A DNA stretch of 64,000 nucleotides, taken from Paenarthrobacter histidinolovorans. GTDB taxonomy: Bacteria > Actinomycetota > Actinomycetes > Actinomycetales > Micrococcaceae. Shown piece after piece: positions 58,698 through 64,000 of this stretch. The notes beneath the pieces are model-generated. The model was given only the letters and a program-made list of their open reading frames with translations. It was not told the DNA's origin and searched no databases. The stretch is from positions 1,551 through 65,550 of the forward strand of contig NZ_BMPM01000012.1 in the NCBI RefSeq assembly GCF_014647595.1, in the 5' to 3' direction. The position numbers and the translations under genes were made by a program. The stretch's first letter is position 1. Every line of letters starts with the position of its first letter.

Positions 58698-59726
58698 CTA
58701 GGCATTTTCACTCGCATTCCAACACCAAACATCCCCAACACCGCTTCGGCTCGGGGCCGGGAACGACGTATCGCACCGGTCCTGACGCACTGGGCACCGG
58801 TTCCTGAAGGGGCATCCCTGGTCGCCGGGCCGGGACACCTCGAAGGTGCCAGGAATCGCCGTCGCCCGTTGGTGGCGATCTTCGTAGCGCGGCGTGGCTG
58901 CAAGGAGTGCCTGGGTGTAGGGATGTCTGGCCCCTGTCAGCAGAGCACTGGCCTGGCCGACTTCAACGAGTCTGCCTGCGTACATGACGGCCACCCGATC
59001 ACACGCCTGCAGTGCCAAACCTATGTCGTGGGTAACCAATAAGACAGCGGCCCCATGCTCTGCGCTGACCTTCTGCAGTAACGCAACAACTGACGCCTGC
59101 GTACGGACATCCAATGCGCTCGTGGCTTCATCGGCAATGAGCAACCGAGGCTGCTTCAGCAATGCCATGGCGATTGCTACCCGCTGGTTCATTCCGCCAC
59201 TGAGTTCATGCGGGAGGCGTCGGGACACAACAGCCTTGTCGAGGCCGACGTCTGCGAGTACTTTCGCGACGGCCTCGTCGCATAGTGATCCTTTTGCGAT
59301 CCCGGCAGCACGCGCGGACTCGGCCAGTTGCGATCCGATGGTACGAACCGGGTTCAGTGAACCGACCGGGTCTTGGAGGATCGTCGCAAGTTCGAACCTG
59401 CGGAGGTTACGCAGTTGTTCCTTGTTCGCGTTGATAACTTCTGCCGGCCCCAACTTAATGGAGCCGTCAACTTCATTCGAGCCCAGGAGGCCGAGGATGG
59501 CATTGGTGAGGGTGGTTTTGCCACTGCCGGATTCACCGACGACGGCGACCATTTCTCCCTTGCCGATGCTGAGCGACAGGTCATTCACGGCGATAATGCC
59601 GCCGGTCTGACCTTCAAACTTGACGCGGAGCCCACGAACCGAGAGGGCTAGGTCAACTTTGGAGGAAGGGGCACTATTGTCAGGTTCGGTGAGACCCTCA
59701 ACGGCGCGAGATTGTGCAAAACTCAT
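58698..59726 (-). CDS. Oligopeptide-type ABC ATPase, DppD/OppD-like
   Basis: A 342-aa ATPase: Walker A GESGSGKTT, ILQDPVGSLNPVRTIGSQL (Q-loop), signature LSGGMNQR, Walker B LLIADEATSALD, H-loop VTHDIGLAL, and the Cys-containing end (GCPFRNRCPVRQDRCDTS). ATG 59726 overlaps the stop of the permease gene (ATGA). Forms a heterodimer with the DppF-like protein. Confidence 0.9.
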   Translation of the reverse strand: MSFAQSRAVEGLTEPDNSAPSSKVDLALSVRGLRVKFEGQTGGIIAVNDLSLSIGKGEMVAVVGESGSGKTTLTNAILGLLGSNEVDGSIKLGPAEVINANKEQLRNLRRFELATILQDPVGSLNPVRTIGSQLAESARAAGIAKGSLCDEAVAKVLADVGLDKAVVSRRLPHELSGGMNQRVAIAMALLKQPRLLIADEATSALDVRTQASVVALLQKVSAEHGAAVLLVTHDIGLALQACDRVAVMYAGRLVEVGQASALLTGARHPYTQALLAATPRYEDRHQRATAIPGTFEVSRPGDQGCPFRNRCPVRQDRCDTSFPAPSRSGVGDVWCWNASENA

Positions 59727-60598
59727 TTCTTGATCTCCAGTCGTCTGCGGAAGCGATCCCCCAGGATGTTGATCGCCAGAGCCAGCAAGGCCAAGACGAT
59801 AATTGGGGTGAGTGGCAGCCACGCGTCAGTCTGCAGCTGCAGTCTTGTCTGACCGATCATTGAGCCCAGCGACATCATGGGCGGCTGAACACCCAAGCCC
59901 AGGAAGCTCAGAGCAGACTCTTCCAGGACCGCGATGGCAATCGACTGGGTGCCGAGAACGACGACCGACGGAAGAACGTTGGGCAGGAGGTGGCGCAAGA
60001 CAATTCGCGCGCTGCTGACCGAGGCTACCTTGGCGAGGAGCACAAACTCGCGGTTGCGTAGTACTAGGGCCTCTGCCCGGACAAGCCGGGCGAAAGGAAC
60101 CCACCCGCTCAAGGCAATGGCGACGACAATGGTCGTCAGGGAGGGTCCCAATGCCACGGCCAGGACCATGGCCACGACCAGGAACGGGAGAGCCATTTGT
60201 GTCTCACTCAAACGGTTCACAATTGAGTCCATCCAGCCGCCGCGGTAGCCGCTGACCAGACCGAGCATGACGCCGATGGTGCCTGCCAGTAGGACCGATA
60301 CCGTCGCCACGAGTGCTGAGATGCGGATGGCCAGCGACAATTGAAGGAGGACGTCACGGCCCAGCTGGTCCGTACCAAGAGGCGCATCCCATGATCCCCC
60401 CATCCAGATGGGCTTTCGGAGAGAGTTTGTCAGGTCGACAGTGCCGGGCGAGGCGTCAACGAAGACTGGAACGAAGATAGCTATTGCTGCTGCCAGAACA
60501 AGCACAATTGCGCTAGCCCAAACCAGCGGACCTTCCTGAATCTTGCGCAGTTTGGACATCCTTGACGGACGTGTTGGGACAAGTACTCTTTGGCTCAT
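59723..60598 (-). CDS. Oligopeptide-type ABC permease, DppC-like
   Basis: A 291-aa protein with a short cytoplasmic N-terminus, one helix, then the LGTDQLGRDVLLQLSLAIRISALVATV motif characteristic of DppC/OppC, and the loop LVRAEALVLRNREFVLLAKVASVSSARIVLRHLLPNV for contact with the ATPases. Coupled on both sides by 4-nt overlaps. Confidence 0.93.
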   Translation of the reverse strand: MSQRVLVPTRPSRMSKLRKIQEGPLVWASAIVLVLAAAIAIFVPVFVDASPGTVDLTNSLRKPIWMGGSWDAPLGTDQLGRDVLLQLSLAIRISALVATVSVLLAGTIGVMLGLVSGYRGGWMDSIVNRLSETQMALPFLVVAMVLAVALGPSLTTIVVAIALSGWVPFARLVRAEALVLRNREFVLLAKVASVSSARIVLRHLLPNVLPSVVVLGTQSIAIAVLEESALSFLGLGVQPPMMSLGSMIGQTRLQLQTDAWLPLTPIIVLALLALAINILGDRFRRRLEIKK

Positions 60599-61539
60599 GA
60601 TTCTGCGCCCCCTGAGAGTTTGATACGCGGGTCAAGAGCCGCGGCCACCAGGTCGGCGACGACATTGAGGAAAACGAACAGGAAAGCGGAAAACAGGACG
60701 ATTCCAATCACAAGGTTCTGATCTCGGGTTTCGACAGATTGAACAGCCAGGGTGCCCAAACCGGGGATGCCAAAGACAGCTTCAGTTACAACAGCACCGG
60801 AGAACAAAGATCCTGCCAAGACAGCGAAATAGCTGATGACGGGAGGCAAACTCGGCCTGACGGTGTGGTTGAAGAATATTTGCGATGGGGTGAGGCCCTT
60901 CGTGCGGGCCAGGACAACGAATTCCATTCCCGCACGTTCCCTCATCGAGGAACGTGCGACTCGGGCGACGCCAGCATAAACTGCAAGGCTCAGGGTCAGC
61001 GCCGGCAGAATCATTTGATTTGCCTGTCCCCATCCTCCCGACGGGAGTATTCGCAGGTTCACCGCGAATATCACAATCAGAATGATGCCCACCGCAAACG
61101 GCGGAACTGCCAAGCCCAGGGTGGCGATAAACGTTACTATGGCTTCGCCTGCCCGGGAGCCGGTAAAACCAGCGATGAAGCCCGAGAGCAGAGCGAGAAT
61201 CCCGCCGAAGGCCAATGCCAGTCCTGCAAGGGTCAGAGTTATCGGCAAACGTGAGCCAATTACAGCGGCCACAGGCTGGGAGAACGACGTTGAGTTGCCA
61301 AGATCGCCTCGCAGCAGCCGGCCAATAAAGGAGGCGAACTGCTCGTAGAGAGGCCGATCATAGCCCAATGCCGTGTTGAGAGTGTCGAAGTCCGCCTGCG
61401 TGTAGTTTGGAGGCAGCAGTTGCAGAACTGGGCTTCCAATCATGTGCGTGAGCACAAATATTACAAGGGTGACCAGCGCCATTGTCACGATTCCGCGCAA
61501 GACACGGATGCCAATGAATTTTAGCAAAATACGGTCCAA
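60595..61539 (-). CDS. Oligopeptide-type ABC permease, DppB-like
   Basis: A 314-aa protein with about six helices. It begins at TTG 61539 with weak ribosome binding; KFIGIRVLRGIVTMALVTLVIFVL is the first helix. LGYDRPLYEQFASFIGRLLRGDLGNS and VARSSMRERAGMEFVVLARTKGLTPSQIFFNHTVRPSLPPVI are the DppB hallmarks. 22 nt after the binding-protein gene. Confidence 0.93.
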   Translation of the reverse strand: MDRILLKFIGIRVLRGIVTMALVTLVIFVLTHMIGSPVLQLLPPNYTQADFDTLNTALGYDRPLYEQFASFIGRLLRGDLGNSTSFSQPVAAVIGSRLPITLTLAGLALAFGGILALLSGFIAGFTGSRAGEAIVTFIATLGLAVPPFAVGIILIVIFAVNLRILPSGGWGQANQMILPALTLSLAVYAGVARVARSSMRERAGMEFVVLARTKGLTPSQIFFNHTVRPSLPPVISYFAVLAGSLFSGAVVTEAVFGIPGLGTLAVQSVETRDQNLVIGIVLFSAFLFVFLNVVADLVAAALDPRIKLSGGAES

Positions 61540-61561
61540 TTCTTGAATGCTCGGGCGCCCG

Positions 61562-63109
61562 CTAACTTACGGGCTGAATTTGAGCAAAGGTGAAGTTTGT
61601 TGTCCCAGGAGTTGCCTGCCATTCAATGCCCTTCTTCATTGCGCAGATCTGGTCTGGGTCAACGAGGAAGATGGACGGAGGGTTCTCGTGCACGGCTTTG
61701 TTGAAATCCAGGAACCCGGAGACGCGCTCTGCGCCACCCTTAGTGGAAAGCCCTACGAGCTGTTCGTCCAATTTCGGGTCGCACCACATGGAATAGGGGC
61801 CGGAGCAGGTGAAGGCGTCGTTGATGGACTGGAAGGAGTCGTAGGTCGTGTTCCGGCTGCGGAACAAGGACAGGTCATCCAGAGACTTGCTCTGAAGCTT
61901 CTCCGACCAGGTGTTCGTGTCCATGGGGCGGAGATCGACTTTTACCCCTACTGCCGCCAAATCAGACTGGACTGCCTGGACAATGAGTTCGCCTTGTGGG
62001 AAATTGCCGGCCGGATAGTCCAAAATTAAGGTGCGGCTGCGGTCAAATTTGGCCTCGTCCAGCAGCTTTTTGGCTTCTTCGACGTTTTGCTTGTATGGCT
62101 CGATCTTGTCCACAGAAACAGTCGGGTCAATCGTCGACGCGAGTGTGGCCTTTCCGCTGAACAGGCTGTCGCGGATGGCTTCAATGTTCACTGCCATGTT
62201 GAATGCCCGGCTTACCTTCGGGTCACTGAGTCCCGGGGTCTTGCCATTGAGCAGAACGGACAAGCGGGCGCCGGCTCGGTTCCCCTTCACGGTAAAACCA
62301 GAACTTTCCAAGGAAGCGGACTGGGTGACGTCGACATCAACGGCAAAGTCAATGCCGCCGGAGCGGAGAGCTGCCAGTCGGGCTGAACCATCGGTGAGGA
62401 CCTTGAGCGTGACGTCTTTGTAGGCCGGTTTGGGTGAACCTGTGTAGTCAGCGAATGCTGCCAGTTCCAGGCTCTGGCCCTGCGTTGCTGACGTCAGTTT
62501 GTACGGTCCGCTGCCGATCGGCGCCTTCAGGAAGCCATCATTTCCCACTTTGGCGATGTAGGCGGCAGGAACGACCATGCCGGGGAAGTAGGCCAAAACG
62601 TTAGGAAGGATCGGGTTGGGCTGCTTCATGGAGATGACCACGGTCTTGTCATCGGGGCTCGAAACTGCCGCTACTGCCGCGAGTGAGCTCGCCTGTGTCG
62701 GACCCTTCAACGTGGCGTCGGCGCCCCGTGACCGGTCAATACTGAAGACGACGTCTTTCGCGGTCAGTGGGCTTCCGTCCTGAAACTTCACGCCCTCCTT
62801 GATGGTCAGCGTCATCGTCTTGCCGTCGGCCGAGAGCTCCGATTTGGAGGCCAGATTCGGCTGAGGCACACCGTCTTGATCGAACTTGAACAAAGTGTCG
62901 TAAACGCTGTAGAGGAAGGGCGCCGCGGAGCCGCCAACTGTCAGCGCGGGATCTACATTCCGTCCCGTGATGTCTGTTGGGTAGCCAACTGTCAGCTTTT
63001 CGGCGGCCGTGGGGGTCGGGGCGGCCTCGTTGCCGCTACAAGCCGCCAACGTCGAAGCCATCGCAACAGCCGCGACGGCCGCCATAAGCTTTTTCATTCC
63101 TAATGCCAT
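61562..63109 (-). CDS. Peptide/nickel-type ABC substrate-binding lipoprotein
   Basis: A 515-aa binding protein (SBP family 5). ATG 63109 gives a signal peptide MKKLMAAVAAVAMASTLAAC with lipobox LAAC. Mature part: LTVGYPTDITGRNVDPAL, FKFDQDGVPQPNLASKSELS, MTLTIKEGVKFQDGSPLTAKDVVFSIDR, and NMAVNIEAIRDSLFSGKA. These are typical of DppA/OppA-like proteins; ligands include peptides, opines and amino-acid derivatives. Downstream of the racemase-like gene (86 nt), first of the transporter genes. Confidence 0.93.
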   Translation of the reverse strand: MALGMKKLMAAVAAVAMASTLAACSGNEAAPTPTAAEKLTVGYPTDITGRNVDPALTVGGSAAPFLYSVYDTLFKFDQDGVPQPNLASKSELSADGKTMTLTIKEGVKFQDGSPLTAKDVVFSIDRSRGADATLKGPTQASSLAAVAAVSSPDDKTVVISMKQPNPILPNVLAYFPGMVVPAAYIAKVGNDGFLKAPIGSGPYKLTSATQGQSLELAAFADYTGSPKPAYKDVTLKVLTDGSARLAALRSGGIDFAVDVDVTQSASLESSGFTVKGNRAGARLSVLLNGKTPGLSDPKVSRAFNMAVNIEAIRDSLFSGKATLASTIDPTVSVDKIEPYKQNVEEAKKLLDEAKFDRSRTLILDYPAGNFPQGELIVQAVQSDLAAVGVKVDLRPMDTNTWSEKLQSKSLDDLSLFRSRNTTYDSFQSINDAFTCSGPYSMWCDPKLDEQLVGLSTKGGAERVSGFLDFNKAVHENPPSIFLVDPDQICAMKKGIEWQATPGTTNFTFAQIQPVS

Positions 63110-63195
63110 GTCATTCTTCCTTTTCGGACATCTTGGGAATGTCCTGTTCATGAGTAGAGGAGAAAGCCACACTGGGTCAGTGGGGAGAAACGGCT

Positions 63196-64000
63196 CTAGC
63201 CGTGGATGGAGAATCCGTCTTTGAAGACATCGTCTTCTTTGAACACGATCTGGGAGATACCCATGAGGTAGGACTTTGCCGTCAGACGGGGGATCACTGC
63301 GAGCTCGCCTTCCTCGCCGGTCACCACGTCGTCAATCACTCCGTGGAACTGCAGGCCAAGAGCCGACTCCTGGGAGAACGACTGGCCGACTTCCAAGCGA
63401 CCTTTGCCATGTTCGACGGCAAGCCGGGCCGACAGGCCTGTGCCGGAGGGCGTGCGTCCCATGGTTCCCGGAGCATAAAAGTTGGATACCCGGGAGACCG
63501 CAGGGTCGTCGGTTTCTTCGGTCAAGACGACGAGTTCGATCGGGTTTACGGTGTCAGTCCGCTTGGCGGCTGCCAAGAAAGCCGTGCCGGCTTCAATTAC
63601 CCGGCGTTGCTCATCGCCGCTGATTTCAGTGAATTGCAGTGAGTTGATGCCAAAGGTTTTGGCCGGCACAAAAGCGTAAACCAGCCCGCCGTAGCCGAGA
63701 TCGGCCGTGACGGGACCGAACCCGTCTACCTTGATTTCAGCTGTCCCCAGGTACCGGGACGGAACGTTGCCGATCGCAACGCTCTCAAGTTCGGAGTCGC
63801 GGGAGGTGAGTTCCAGGAAGATTTGGCCGGCCACGGTGTCGACCAGAACCTTGCGGGTCTGCTCGCCATCCTCAAACTGAACCACACCTGAATCTACAAG
63901 GTACGCGCCAAGGCTGAAGGAGCTGTCCCCGCACATGTCGAAGTAGCCGTCGGGTGAGGTGAACAGGACACCAATCAACGAATCGTCGTTGACCGGGGCA
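63196..64000 (-). CDS. Proline racemase-family enzyme (5' end cut by window)
   Basis: About 268 residues are seen and the frame is still open at the window edge, so roughly the first 60 residues are missing. GVLFTSPDGYFDMCGDSSFSLGAY carries the first active-site Cys; the usual MCGHG is MCGDS here. The second site reads APGTMGRTPSGTGLSAR, with Ser where racemases have Cys. The family includes proline racemase, 4-hydroxyproline 2-epimerase and 3-hydroxyproline dehydratase; the altered residues suggest a different reaction or substrate. It heads the operon with the ABC importer. Confidence 0.85.
   Translation of the reverse strand, partial: APVNDDSLIGVLFTSPDGYFDMCGDSSFSLGAYLVDSGVVQFEDGEQTRKVLVDTVAGQIFLELTSRDSELESVAIGNVPSRYLGTAEIKVDGFGPVTADLGYGGLVYAFVPAKTFGINSLQFTEISGDEQRRVIEAGTAFLAAAKRTDTVNPIELVVLTEETDDPAVSRVSNFYAPGTMGRTPSGTGLSARLAVEHGKGRLEVGQSFSQESALGLQFHGVIDDVVTGEEGELAVIPRLTAKSYLMGISQIVFKEDDVFKDGFSIHG

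Overview
The window looks like part of a large plasmid from a high-GC Gram-positive bacterium of the Arthrobacter/Paenarthrobacter group (Micrococcaceae). The basis is the GC-rich codon use, strong GGAGG-type ribosome sites, GTG/TTG starts, an actinobacterial-type LexA box, and the gene set: an ParA/ribbon-helix-helix partition pair, a primase-like replication protein, an actinobacterial type IV secretion block of the SCO6880 type, plasmid-borne umuDC, an ATP-dependent ligase, and large catabolic operons. The species and plasmid assignment is inference. No rRNA, tRNA or CRISPR array was seen.

Layout. 0-8.6 kb: DNA-damage and small-gene region. It holds an ATP-dependent DNA ligase, a LexA-box-controlled umuDC operon with three coupled small genes, a SRAP (HMCES/YedK) peptidase, a YegP-like protein, two small HTH regulators, and several very short reading frames for membrane peptides that have good ribosome sites. 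8.8-15.6 kb: a metabolic block with a large PLP-dependent Orn/Lys/Arg-type decarboxylase, a TetR regulator, histidinol dehydrogenase and an APC permease. 16-24.7 kb: a defence island with an intact serine resolvase, a type IIG restriction-modification enzyme, a decayed resolvase copy, a GmrSD-like (DUF262/DUF1524) nuclease, an EcsC-family protein and a second decayed resolvase. 24.7-30.2 kb: plasmid maintenance, with parA and an RHH centromere-binding protein between TGCCATAA repeats, a primase-like Rep, a small RHH repressor and GAAAC repeats. 30.5-33.2 kb: a tightly coupled four-gene cassette (ImmA/IrrE peptidase, DUF6545-like membrane protein, PAP2-like membrane protein, XRE regulator) flanked on both sides by paired, 20-bp-phased operators. 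33.3-45.6 kb: an ArsR-like regulator with a very long palindromic operator, then the conjugation/T4SS operon (peptidoglycan hydrolase, lipoprotein, MinD-like ATPase, pilin-like protein, VirB6-like, VirB4-like and VirD4-like proteins). No relaxase is present in the window. 45.6-46.9 kb: a YhcG/DUF1016 nuclease associated with a family of 29-nt hairpins. 46.9-52.9 kb: a LacI-controlled sugar-type ABC importer operon headed by an argininosuccinate-lyase-family enzyme. 53.1-64 kb: an amino-acid or peptide catabolic operon on the minus strand with a proline-racemase-family enzyme (cut by the window edge), a five-gene oligopeptide-type ABC importer, two aminotransferases and alanine dehydrogenase.

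How the parts work together. Rep, parA and its RHH partner maintain the replicon. The T4SS block would move it if a relaxase and oriT lie outside the window. The SOS genes, ligase and SRAP protein form a DNA-damage module. The restriction enzymes form a defence island whose borders carry resolvase genes in different states of decay. In the right-hand operon, transamination to alanine followed by alanine dehydrogenase would release ammonia and regenerate pyruvate, which fits use of an imported amino acid or peptide-like compound. The most promising undescribed system is the ImmA-DUF6545-PAP2-XRE cassette with its twin operators. The 29-nt palindromes around and inside the YhcG nuclease gene come next.
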